The position numbers were made by a program, and so were the translations under genes. Of a stretch of DNA of 64,000 nucleotides, positions 33,979-44,169 are shown in pieces. Every line of letters starts with the position of its first letter. Positions within the stretch are counted from its first letter, which is position 1. Source of the DNA: Neoarius graeffei (Eukaryota > Chordata > Actinopteri > Siluriformes > Ariidae); assembly GCF_027579695.1 (NCBI RefSeq), contig NC_083582.1, positions 1,935,378 through 1,999,377 of the forward strand. The letters run 5' to 3'. The notes below the pieces were generated by a model. The model was not told the DNA's origin. It ran no database searches and saw only the letters and a list, made by a program, of their open reading frames with translations.

Positions 33979-34050
33979 ATGAATCCCAACAAACGCCCCA
34001 AATTGAATGTGACAAAAACTGATTCGTTTTTCCACAAAAAGACAGAAAAG
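33979..34050 (+). CDS. Possible remnant first exon of a hAT transposase
   Basis: 24 codons, MNPNKRPKLNVTKTDSFFHK then KTEK, ending precisely at a donor AAAG|GTATGT. A short basic start with a DSFF-like motif is common at the N-terminus of TTF/BED-type hAT transposases. No further coding exon follows inside this element, which fits an internally deleted derivative. Confidence 0.4.
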
Positions 34051-35254
34051 GTATGTGTGATACATTGATTAACAAGGGGGGTTCATTGGGGTATGGTAAA
34101 ATAGAATACTGTTGGTTTTTTTTTTTTTATTAAATACTGTAACTAGATCAAAAGATTATATACAATTCATTGTTGTTTATTTTCTTTTCACTTTTGTTAC
34201 CAAATCAAACACCATACATACATCTGATACATTCAGGAGTGAAACTGAAAAAAATACAAAGTAAAAATATGCAATATTTCTGATCAAAAATTACACGCCA
34301 TTTCACCCTGAAAATGTCCTAGAATGCAGGAAATGAAGTCTAAATTTCAAAAATTTTCTGGGGGGGCATGCCCCCAGACCCCCCTAGAGGGACTTCGCGC
34401 CTGCGGCGCTCGTCTTCGCACCTGCGGCGCTTATCAGGATTATATAAAATATTATTTTTGACTGGTAAATTTCTTTTTCTGCCTAATACCCTAAGAGGAA
34501 GCACTGTGCTATTTGACTTCTAAACTGCAGGATCACCGCAAGTTGTTGACAAGTACCTTTCCAGACTTCAGACTTAAGCCAAAACATCACTATATTGACC
34601 ATTACCCCTATTTAGTTCGCTGTTATGGGCCGTTGGTGGATTTTTGGACGATGCGATACGAGGCCAAACACAGCTTTTTTAAACAGGTGGTTCGTGACAC
34701 AAAGAATTGGAAAAATGTGCTTCTCACTCTATCCTCAAAACACCAACAGATGTTGGCCTACCATTTAGACAGTCAAACCCTTTTCAAAGCTAAGCTCTAT
34801 GTGGAAAAAGTGGACAGGGTTAAGGTTTCAGAATTGGACTCGTCACTTCAGACCAAAATTGAGGAAAAGTACCCAAATCTTCACACAGTGTTTCTGTCTA
34901 AAATGGTACATTTGCATGGTACACAGTATGCTGAGGGCATGATTTTATCATCTGGGCACTGCAGTGGATTACCAGAGTTCCATAAGATTGTACACATTCT
35001 TGTCCACAAAGAGGAAGTAACATTCATTTGTAAAACGCTCTCCTCATGGTACATTCAACACTTGAGATCTTATGAAGTTGTTGAACAGCACTGTTCTGAA
35101 TTTAGGGTCTTGGCTCCAGATGAACTGACTGATTACCATCCTCTGCCTCTCTATAAAGTTGGTGGGAAATTAATGGTGACTGCAACAACTTTCCTCCTCA
35201 ATTAAACTGAAAATGGTATGTTGCTTGTCATACATCATATACATATACACATAA

Positions 35255-36045
35255 AACAAAGCAATGCAACTCCAAGTCAATCTTACCTCATACTTCACAT
35301 TTTATATCAGCCTATTCAGTTAGTAAACAACACTCATTTTGAATTTAATTTGCCTACTATTGTGCAACTTTAACAAAAAATGGATAGAAAAATAGAGGTA
35401 ATATTAAAAAAAAACACCCCAAAAAAGTTATTCTTCTTTGGTGTTCACATACCATTTCTCTTTTTTTCATCTACTCAGGCTAATTTCTTGGTCACATGTG
35501 CATTTTGATAGTTTCACACCCCTGTAGGTATTGTGAGGCGGTGTCTATCACCCACTGAATTTGCTTAGCTAGTGGTACTCATCAGAGATGGTACATTAAT
35601 GTGTGCTGTAGCAAGGTTTTGCTGCGTCCACCAGCACAGTGTCCAGAGACATGCTCCTGTTATCCCCTCCATGCGCTGTGCTGGCAAAACCTTGCCACAG
35701 CACACATCTTTGAGTACCACTAGCTAAGCAAATTCAGTGGGTGATAGACACTCTCACTGTAACCACAGTGGTGTGGAACTGTCAAAATGTGCATATGACC
35801 AAAGATCAGTCAGAAAGGATGAAAAAAAGAGATGGTCGGTGGCCAACATAGCAGAATAATGTTTGGGGCATTTTTTTGGTTATTACCTCTAATTGCTACC
35901 CATTGCTTGTTAAATTTGCACAACAGTAGGCAAAATGGATTCACAATGAGTATTGCTTCCTAACTGGACAGGCTGATATTACAGAAGGATGATTGACTTG
36001 GACTTGCATTGCTTTGCTTTGGTGTTCCCTTTATTTAAGAGACCA
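35255..36045. mobile_element. Foldback MITE, copy 1
   Basis: Imperfect palindrome about 790 bp long. The left arm (AAAGCAATGCAACTCCAAGTCAA, then CCTACTATTGTGCAA) is mirrored by the right arm (TTGCACAACAGTAGGC, then GACTTGGACTTGCATTGCTTT). The centre is itself palindromic around 35640-35700 (CTTAGCTAGTGGTACTC mirrored by GAGTACCACTAGCTAAG). Related copy at 61225-61835 and fragment at 54460. No coding capacity. Confidence 0.75.
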
Positions 36046-36059
36046 CTTCAAAATTAACA

Positions 36060-37440
36060 GATTTTCTGATTTTCAGATCTCTTATGATACGTATGTGTTT
36101 GAGTAAAGTGAATATTTGTATTTCATTCAAAACATTTCCTCCAAAATTCAAATGTAAAAATTGTAAATTTATTGCCTTTATTTGCAGAAAATGACATGGT
36201 CAAAACAATACACAATGATGATAATAAATAATACACAATGATAATAAATAATACATGCAGCTTTCATGCATCTCAGCATGTCCTCTACCAGTTTTTGACA
36301 TTGTTCTTGGATGACTATTCCACTCCTGGTGCAAAACTTTAAGTTTCTCAGTTTTGTTTGATGGCTTGTGTCCATCTATCTTCCTCTTTATTACATTCCA
36401 GAGGTTTTCAGTGAGGTTCAGGTCTAGAGATTAGACTAGCCATGACAGTCTTGATTTGGTGGTCCTCCATTTACACATTGATTCAGCAAGCTGCATGGCT
36501 TGGAACATTGTCCTGCTAAAAAAAGAGTTTTGGGACATCGTTAGCATATTAAGAATCAAGTTTTCTTCCAAGATAGCTTTGTATATGGCTTCTGTCACAC
36601 GTCCTTTGCAAAGATGAATCTGCCCAATTCCAGCCTTGCTGAGGCACTCTGCGATCATCACTGACTCTCTGCCAAATTTCACAGCAAGTGTGAGACACTG
36701 ATTTGTAAGCCTCTCCAGGTCTCCATCTAACCATTAAATGATGAGGTGTTTTCTTGATGTGAAATTTGGCCAAATATTCTTGACGATCTGGGGGTGCTTC
36801 AGCAAGGCTGGAATTGAACAAATGTCTTTGCAAATTATGTGTGACTGAAATCACATACAAAGTTATCTTGGAAGAAAACTTGCTTCCCTCTGTTCTGACA
36901 ATGTCCCCCAACTCTGAGGACCGTTTTTTCCCCAGCAAGACAATGCTCAAAGCCATGCAACTCTGTCAATCAAAGTGTGGATGGAGGACCAACAGATCAA
37001 GATTGTCATGGCCAGCCCAATCTCCAGGCCTAAGCCTCATGGAAAACCCCTGAAATGTAGGGGAGGGAGATGGATGGTCACAAGCCATCAGACAAATATG
37101 AGCAACTTGAATTGTTTTACCAGCAGAGAAATGACGTCTTCCAAGAACAATATGAAAGACTGGTGGAGAACGTGAAACATGAAAGCTTAATCAAATGAAA
37201 GCTGTGATTAAAAATCAGGGTTATTATATTTATATCTGAACTCTTCCTAAGTCAAAACGTTACTATCATGAAGTGAACATAATCTTGTTTTCCTTGCATT
37301 TTGAGGTCTGAAAAACACCATGTCATTTTCTCTACATAAAAGCTCTAAATGACAGTATTTGCATTTAAAATTCGGAGGAAATTCTGTCTTAAATTTATAG
37401 AATGACACAAAAATATTAATTTCACTCAAACACATGCCTA
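36060..37440. pseudogene. Two inverted Tc1/mariner transposase remnants forming a large palindrome
   Basis: The minus strand of 36170-36830 and the plus strand of 36830-37180 carry the same decayed sequence: segments reading NLWN-type end, DGHKPSN-like, then HQEWN and NNMKDWWRT-like, all with stops. Flanks are mirrored too (GTGTTTGAGTAAAGTGAATA near 36097, and TTTCACTCAAACACATGCC near 37420). Two 3' halves of the same Tc1-type element in head-to-head orientation. Confidence 0.6.
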
Positions 37441-37612
37441 TAACTTGTACAATCAGAAAAACTGACTTTTGAAATGGTATCTTATTTTTTTTTCAGAGCT
37501 GTATACTGTATAGTATACATATACATGTATGTAGTATACTATATATGTAGTTTGAAATAAGTGACTTAGTGGTGGTGGTAAATCTGGTCTCTGCTTTTTG
37601 CCAAGTTTCCAG

Positions 37613-39323
37613 GGTTTGATTCTTAGGATAATCCTCTCCCCCAAAGAAGCTAGACAACTCAAGCTGGAAGAAATACCAGAATCTGTGGACCAGCTGATGG
37701 AGGTGATTAAAGAAAGTCTTCAGCTTGAGAGAGAATTCACACTTCATTTTGAAGACCCTGATTTTGGAAATTCTTTATGCCTGTTGACCACAATGTCAGA
37801 GTTGCCAGAAGGGCATGCTGTCCTACATACTATGTGGACTTCTTCCCTCCCCTCTTCTGCTTGCGACCAATCTGATGGCCCCATCTCTGGATCAATCTCC
37901 TCCTTGGACACAGCAAGCTTACATTCAGATGATTCCAGGCCCTGCTCTTCTCTCCAAACAGACGGTGTCAGGAGCCCACTGAGAGAGGACAGGAAGTGGC
38001 CCTCTCCATTTCCCATCCCAAAACTCTCTTATGACGTTGAGCTAAAATTGCGGAAAGGAAATGAGGTCTATGCAAATGAAAAGAAGGCTCTTGAGGTGAG
38101 CAGAGCTATAAAAACAGAAATTTTGGATAAACTTGTACAGGCCATTTTTGACCTCAGAGGAGGCTACCCTGCCAAAGATGAACTTGTATCAGTTGTATCT
38201 GCTCTGGTACTCAAGTATCCATGCCTAAGAGACACGGACAGCATAACCGGCTACAATGCTTGGCTTGTGAGTCTCAAGTACAAGCTTGGCAACTACAGGG
38301 CAAAACTGCGTGAGGCAGGATGCAATGAGGTGGATGTGAACAGGAAAAGGCGACAAGGAGATGGGGAAGATAGCCCATTCACTCTCAAAAAAGCCAAAAG
38401 GGGAGAAGTGAATCACATCCCAGACTACCCTGACCATCATGATGACAATACACTTGAAGAGGAGCGGCTTGCTCTAGTGGAAGAATTCAAAAAAAAAACA
38501 AGAACACGGCCGAGATGAGGATGAAGATGAGTTTGACCTTTTCCCTACGCCGTAAGGAAATTGTGGAGATGCAGCCTATGGTGTCTGAGGTCCAGGAGAG
38601 ATGGCCTGCTCTGTTTTCACCGGGGGAGGTAAGGCTTTACCATATGAAATGTATTTAAGGTCCTATCCTATTGTATGATTATTGAAAACCTGTTAAAATC
38701 TTGGGATTTCACACACCCTTTCTACTGGCATGGAAGTTCCAGTAATCCATATCCTTAGTCTGTTTGTCTCTGATGAGACCAAGAGTGTTGAATGGTGTAC
38801 TCAATTCTGTAATGCACTGTATATGATACATTTGTTCATGATGAACACAATGGAAAAGACATTAAATATATCAACATTTTGTAAGTAAAATGGGTGGGGA
38901 AAGGCTATGAACTAATGGACATTATTTTCACATTTACAGATATGTGAAGAATTCAATCGAATCACAAGCAAGGATCTCCTAGTGACTTTCCGTGCATCCC
39001 TTGACAAGTATGCCAATCGTCTATTAAAACTCTACCAGGCTAGGAAGACAGCCTTTGGTTCAGCGATGGAAGCCCTACTGGATCAACTTGACGAAGAGGT
39101 GAGTACATTGATTTAGATCGAATGTATGTAACCCCCTGTCTTAGACTTGCCTGGTTTTCTGAATTAATGGGTCATAAAATCTCACATGAGCTTCATACAA
39201 GTCTGTAGTAGAGTAAATGAAGTTGTCCAATCACTAAACGCAGAAGTCTCACATTTCATAACTAGGTTTGAATTTTGCAGTTTATTTACACACTTTGAGG
39301 TGTTGGGATGCTGGATTGAGGAC

Positions 39324-39358
<35 letters not shown>

Positions 39359-40822
39359 AGATCATTAGACAAGGGACATTGTGTCTCACCGAAAGACAGT
39401 AGCTCTCAGAGGACTACCCATCTTCATCCGCAAGGATGCGTCCAAGTTTTTCCTCAACTGTTTGGTAAGTGAATGTCTCTATTTCAGTTGTCTGATTTAA
39501 CTGTCAGTCTCTCCTTCTTACCAACCTGCCCCGAATTCCCGTTGGTCTGAATTTTGACAATATTTTACAAACGGAGCAATTCTCTTGTTCAGCACCAGGT
39601 GATGATATTGACCCGAGTCCCATTCACAAACATATTTTCCTAAGTTTTACAGGGGGGTATTGTAACATGACAGGCGATGTATTCTACAGATAGCTCCATC
39701 TCCAGGCATTCAGAGATAAATGTTCTGGTTTCTCAATCACCAGGTTATCACTGAGAAAACGTTTCAAGTGCAGAAATATATGTAGCTGCTTTTAACTGGA
39801 CTACTTTGGTAACCATGATCTGGAGTGAGAGTGTGGTGATTACATACACAGGTGTCTTACACAGGCTGGTAGAGTTTGAATGCTGTGCCCAGTGAGTGCA
39901 ATGAGGCTGAGGTCAGGACTCTGGTGGCCAATCCATGTGTAGAAATGTCTCGTTCCCCTGAACCACAATGAGATGATTCTCATTTATTAAAAAATGTATG
40001 TCAAGACATCCTGAGGTCTTGTTGGCGTTTGTCTGCGTAAGGTCACATTAGTTTGGTGGCAGGTCCAGGTTCAGCTATATTATTTGCTGATTACGTGAAC
40101 ATGGTGAATGAGCAGGTAATTCCATCAATGTTTTTTTTTTCCTGATGTAAAGGGCATATTCCAAGATGTCACTGATGACATCGGGCTCAAGGTTTGAAAG
40201 CATGGTTCAGAGAGAATGATCATTTTTACACCACAAGAATTGGCCACCACAGAGTCCAGACCTCAACCTCCTTGAGAATCTTTGGGATGTGTTGGATGAG
40301 GCTTTGTACAGTGTTCAGACTCTACCGTCATCAAAACAAGATTTAAAGGAATTCTGCGGTTTAAAAATTAAAATTGGAACATCAAATGGTTATGGTATGT
40401 CTGTACGTATGGCAAGGATTGTTCCTGGGTCAGACCGCGGCATTCCATAGTTGGCCAGAATTTCAGTGCAATTTCTGTCCTGAGTATTTAATAATGTCTC
40501 TGATTTACAGGAGACTGATCCTAAGGAGGATGTGGTGCGCGGTGTACCAGTTGGTATCTTAACAGTTTATAAAGACGACGGTGCCGCCACCCCAACAACG
40601 GTCCAGGATTTTGTGCTAGTGTTGGAAGGGGCAATTGTACTACACGACCTCCCTGATCTGGCCTCTGCATTCGCCTACCTCTTTGGACTACTATATGCAA
40701 TGAATATGGAATACCCAAAGTCGATGAGATACACCTTCGAAGCTGTTCAATGTGTGTTTTTTGACCTTGGCTCCGGATGCTCACACAGAATCAAGTCACT
40801 AAAAACAAAGCTTGAACAGTAA
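37613..40822 (+). pseudogene. SAMD3-like companion gene of EnSpm-A, five visible exons, one frameshift
   Basis: Exons, by splice sites and frame: 37613-38628 (frameshift in an A10 run at 38489-38498), 38940-39098, 39369-39464, 40511-40822 (TAA). There is no ATG before the first block, so an upstream exon is expected. N-terminus: PB1/ubiquitin-like segment with LKLEEIPESVDQLMEVIKE and HFEDPDFGNSLCLLT. Middle: conserved helical region (YDVELKLRKGN, YPAKDELVSVVSALVLKYP, YKLGNYRAKLREAGC), then a basic stretch. Downstream of the frameshift: RRKEIVEMQPMVSEVQ and RWPALF. Last exon: GVPVGILTVYKDD, FGLLYAMNMEYPKSM. This pattern is that of fish proteins annotated as SAMD3-like; function unknown. Same gene and order as in EnSpm-B. 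Confidence 0.8.
39660..40360. mobile_element. Tc1/mariner remnant in the last intron of the companion gene
   Basis: Around 40240-40340 the plus strand reads a decayed WPPQSPDLNLLENLWDVLDE-type transposase C-terminus with frame breaks. Upstream sequence is AT-rich and compatible with the rest of the element. Ends not found. Confidence 0.5.
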
Positions 40823-41519
40823 TGTTTTTTTCTAGCCTTGCGTTACAGTCTTCATTGTTTACAGTTATGCCAAAAGATTGTTGCAGAGTGGATTGTATTA
40901 GTACATTTTGTAAAGTGTGAGCTTTAAATTTGTTTACTGAGTGTAAAGCAGTGTGCTGTTGTAGTGTAAAGCAGTTCTTATGCTATTAGACTGGCTTGGT
41001 CAGTTGTGCTACAACAATGACAGTTTATTAACAAACAGAAAAAAATATTGCACTAGACTTTTTTTATATTTACAAGTCTTATTTAGTCTTTGGACATGTT
41101 AGTTTAGGAAACTTAGTAATGACCCGTGGTGGCTGTAAGATTTTTTTTTTTACACTTTTTTTTTTATTCAGGTAAAGGTTAAAGGTTTTCACTCAGTCGT
41201 TAATGTGAGAATGACAGCAGTGACATTTGTTTTTTTTTAGGTTTCTGTTTTGCTATGATGCAGCCTGAGAACTTTTTTTATTGAAGAAAAGTCTTACAAA
41301 TAAAAGTGTTTACCTTTGACAATTATTTGTGATTAAGTGATTTTTTTGTGAGTATATTTTAATGCAAATATTTATTGTATGTTTTGAGGCACAGGTAACT
41401 TGAAAATAACATCACATGAAATGTAGAAATACATGTTGTTATAGCAAATATTTATTTGTGATTATAAGAAGAGTATAATTTGGTAACAGCAAAAATATGT
41501 TAGTTGAAATAAAATGTAC
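40823..41519. other. 3' region of the companion gene
   Basis: AT-rich with T and A runs and AATAAA-like motifs (for example near 41300). No other feature. Confidence 0.4.
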
Positions 41520-42180
41520 ACTCAGAAATCCTTGTTGGGTCAACAGCAATTGAGATGTTGAGTAAACTCGAATTTTCTAGGCAACATGATGCAAGAGAAT
41601 TTTGAGTTGAGATGGTCAACAGCAAAATGTGCGTTGGCTGAACTCATTGAAACTCAGAAATCCTTGTTGGGTCAACAGCAATTGAGATGTTGAGTAAACT
41701 CAAATTTTCTAGGCAACATGATGCAAGAGAATTTTGAGTTGATATGGTCAACAGCAAAATGCATTGGCTGAACTCAGATTAAAACTCAGAAAACCTCGTT
41801 AGGTCAACAGCAATTGAGATGTTGAGTAAGCTCAAATTTTCTAGGCAACATGATGCAAGAGAATTTTGAGTTGAGATGGTCAACAGCAAAATGTGCGTTG
41901 GCTGAACTCAAATTGAAACTCAGAAATCCTCGTTAGGTCAACAGCAATTGAGATGTTGAGTAAACTCAAATTTTCTAGGAAACATGATGCAAGAGAATTT
42001 TGAGTTGAGATGGTCAACAGCAAAATGTGCATTGGCTGAACTCACTGAAACTCAGAAATCCTTGTTGACTTCACAAGGATTTCCGTGTTTACATTTTAGT
42101 TAAGACAACGTACATTTTGCTGTTGACCATCTCAACTCAAAATTCTCTTGCATCATGTTGCCTAGAAAATTTAAGTTCAG
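41520..42180. repeat. 132-bp tandem repeats at the right end of EnSpm-A
   Basis: Four direct units starting at about 41521, 41653, 41785 and 41919 (spacing 132, 132, 134 bp), each running CTCAGAAATCCTTGTTGG to GGCTGAACTCA, followed by a fifth partial unit. The last 90 bp (42093-42172) is an inverted partial unit. Right next to the terminal repeat, so probably the subterminal binding region for the transposase. Confidence 0.85.
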
Positions 42181-42429
42181 ATGGGCACTTTTTTTTTTAC
42201 AGTGTAGAGGTTCACATACTTTTGCCACTCACAGATATGTAATATTGGGTCATTTTCCTCAATAAATAAATGACCACATATAATATTTTTGTCTCATTTG
42301 TTTAACTGGGTTCTCTTTATCTACTTTTAGGACTTGTGTGAAAATCTGATGATGTTTTAGGTCATATTTATGCAGAAATATAGAAAATTCTAAAGGGTTC
42401 ACAAACTTTCAAGCACCACTGTATGTGTG

Positions 42430-43075
42430 TGACTTCAGAGAGGAGCTCAGTGTGGTGATAGATTTGGGATAGAAACTGTTTTTGAATCTTGTGGTGTGTG
42501 CTTTGTTCTGTAACACTTGCCTGAGGACAGACATTCGAACAGCTGATGGGCGGGGTGGGATGAGTCCTTTAGGATGCAGTGTGTTTTCTGCAGGCAGTGG
42601 GACGTGTATATGTCCTCAAGAGCAGGCAGATGCTCGTTGGTGATTTTTTTCTGCAGTCTTTCTGACTCTTCACAGTGCCTTCTTATCCGCTGCAGAGCTG
42701 TTACCATACCATATCAAGATGCCGCGTGTGAGGACGCTCTCAATGGTACAGCGGGAGAAGGACATCAGCAGCTGTTGGGACAGATTGATTTTCCTGAGAG
42801 TTCTCAGGAAATAAAGTCTTTGTTGTGCTTTTTTAATGAGGCAGTGTGTGTTGTATGTCCACGTCAGGTCCTCTGATATGTGTGAACCCAGGAATCTGAA
42901 ACTCGAAACTCTCTCTCCACTTCTTCTCCATTTATGTTCTGTAGCAGATGAACATCTTGACGTCTTCTGAAATCAACTATCAGTTACTTGGTCTTTTTAG
43001 TATTCAGAGCTAAGTTGTTCTCAGCACACCAGTCTGTCAGCCTCTGAACCTCCTCTCTGTCGGAGTTTCACTTCC
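42430..43075 (-). pseudogene. LINE ORF2 C-terminus remnant (L2/CR1-like)
   Basis: On the minus strand: WCAENNLALNTKKTK with a stop, then VDFRR, LRRIRRHCEESERL-like, NEHLPALEDIYTSHCLQKTH, SSHPAHQLFECLSSGK. This is the tail of a non-LTR reverse transcriptase reading through the LNTKKTK and SHPAH-LFE motifs. Several frameshifts and stops. Confidence 0.75.
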
Positions 43076-43129
43076 ACAAACTACCAGCACGTCAGCGTTT
43101 CTCATCCGCAAACTACCAGCATGTCAATC

Positions 43130-44169
43130 GCTACGTTCACACTGCAAGGCTTAATGCTCAATTCCGATTTTTTTGTGAAATCCGATTTTTTTGTGAGGTC
43201 GTTCACATTAACAAATATATGCGACTTGTATGTGATCCTCAGTATGAACGAAAAGCGACCTAAAAGTGTTCCGCATGCGCACTGCAGGATACGACGACGT
43301 CACACGCAGTGAGCATGGCCAGTGTTTACGGAAGTAAAACCACCCGGTTGCGGTATGACCCATCCAATCTAGCTTGAATAGCTGCATCCCCCCAAATGGA
43401 AATCAGCTCCCTAACCTCTGCGTCCTTCCATTGAGAAGATTCAGAACCTTCACAGCCCGAAGCGTCCCTCGCATTGATGTCATGCACAGGGGCGCAGATA
43501 CGTTTTTTGAACTGGGGGGGACAAAAAACTGGGGGGGGACAAAGCTGCCAGCAAACCAACCCCAATATGCCTGTCAAACTTGTTGTTAGTAACCATAGCA
43601 ACCAAGCTCGAGCGCGCAACCTGTGCAGTCTGCGCAGCTCAACCAACCGAATATCAGTCTTTGTTTTATGTGAGTTGTTGCAACTATGTATACACTGCTG
43701 TGCACCTCAATAAACCGAATGGTAATTAGTCTTTTGATTTTTCCGTGAGGTTTGCCTTATGCAAAGAAAGACAGCATAGACGTTTTTTCCTCCCTATAAG
43801 TGGGGGGGGACCGAACGAGGTGAATTTAAATATGACTTGTCCCACCCTATATCTGCGCCCGTGATTATGCGCCATGTTGTTGTAACTTTTTTTGAGAGAC
43901 CCGCCGCCTACTTCAGCGCAGAATAGTGACGTTTGTGGCTTGTTGATGACGTGTAAGTCGGATGAATGCGACCTGGCGGTTCAGACTGAAGTCGCATATG
44001 AAAAGAGCGGATAGGAATCGGAATTAGCACCACATATCCAAACGGCCTGGGTCGGATTTGAAAAAATCGGATCTGTGTCGTTCATATTGTCAATAAAAGA
44101 TCGGATACAGGTCACATATGGGCGAAAAGATCGGATTTGAGTCACTTCAGCCTGCAGTGTGAACGTAGC
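43130..44169. mobile_element. GCTACGTTCACACTGCA-ended transposon, copy 1, carrying a nested hAT
   Basis: 1040 bp bounded by inverted ends GCTACGTTCACACTGCAAGG (43130) and CCTGCAGTGTGAACGTAGC (to 44169). It includes subterminal repeats of CGGATTT/ATCCGATT type. The hAT at 43487-43863 is inserted within. It sits in a short tandem repeat (CCACAAACTACCAGCA unit, 43070-43129 and 44180-44240). A convincing target duplication was not found. Confidence 0.8.
43487..43863. mobile_element. Short hAT derivative nested in the composite, copy 1
   Basis: 377 bp with ends CAGGGGCGCAGATA and TATCTGCGCCCGTG, same family as 26842-28284. Flanks GTCATGCA and ATTATGCG agree only partly, consistent with an old 8-bp duplication. 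Confidence 0.85.

Larger units (their letters stand above)
33210..34501. mobile_element. hAT element (1276 bp) inside the transposase exon
   Basis: The element is 33218-34493, ends TAAGGTATTAGGCAG and CTGCCTAATACCCTA, flanked by a perfect 8-bp duplication AGAGGAAG (33210-33217, 34494-34501). TAGGG-type ends and 8-bp duplications fit hAT. It carries a long internal inverted repeat (33373-33480 against 33605-33736) and a short possible first exon at 33979. Confidence 0.92.
31291..35205 (+). pseudogene. Zinc-finger DDE-type transposase of EnSpm-A, interrupted by a hAT element
   Basis: Coding parts are 31291-33217 and 34502-35205; the 1276 bp between, plus one copy of an 8-bp duplication, is an insertion. 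Both parts stay open in the same frame, about 876 residues in total. N-terminus: four C2H2 fingers (CKFC...HFRLHH at 3-24, CICVF..., CELC..., and CTFKTNIRPTFTSH). Acidic stretch near 150-170. Candidate catalytic residues: Asp350/351 in YTDDFEICNPLGTSRKIHK, Asp442 in CADNLGAHG followed by CRFC, and Glu536 in PPDILHDFFEGVIP. The C-terminal part has HHYIDHYPYL and WTMRYEAKHSFFKQ. These motifs are shared with the copy at 55922. The insertion prevents a full product from this copy unless the hAT is spliced out. Confidence 0.88.
30019..42206 (+). mobile_element. CACTA/EnSpm-type transposon A (12,184 bp), nested in Tc1 element 2
   Basis: The element is 30021-42204. Ends CACTGTAAAAAA and TTTTTTTTACAGTG are inverted, with TA on both sides (a 2-bp duplication; CTA/TAG if three bases are counted). 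CACTR ends and the encoded transposase fit the CMC/EnSpm group. It encodes a zinc-finger transposase (31291-35205) and a SAMD3-like companion (37613-40822) on the plus strand. Subterminal repeats lie at both ends. It has since received a hAT element, a foldback element and Tc1 remnants. Confidence 0.85.
28834..42423 (-). mobile_element. Tc1-like element 2, split by a 12.2-kb transposon
   Basis: The left part is 28834-30020 and the right part 42205-42423. The latter runs GAGGTTCACATACTTTTGCC to AAGCACCACTGTA, the terminal region of the same family, and does not continue into anything else. Joining the TA at 30019-30020 with the TA at 42205-42206 would make one uninterrupted element, so the DNA between is an insertion. 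The left terminal repeat is missing at 28833 where Tc1 element 1 ends. Confidence 0.8.

Noticed and set aside
37613-38518. TTG at 37598 as the start of the companion protein
   Set aside because: It precedes a splice acceptor (TTTCCAG) and homology with EnSpm-B starts after it; the real start should be in an upstream exon.
43326-43713. Frames shared with 52247-52578 that look like a conserved small protein
   Set aside because: Conservation is explained by two copies of the composite transposon with its nested hAT.
43130-44169. 8-bp target duplication for the GCTACG-ended transposon
   Set aside because: Flanks at both copies do not match convincingly in any register, so no superfamily is claimed.
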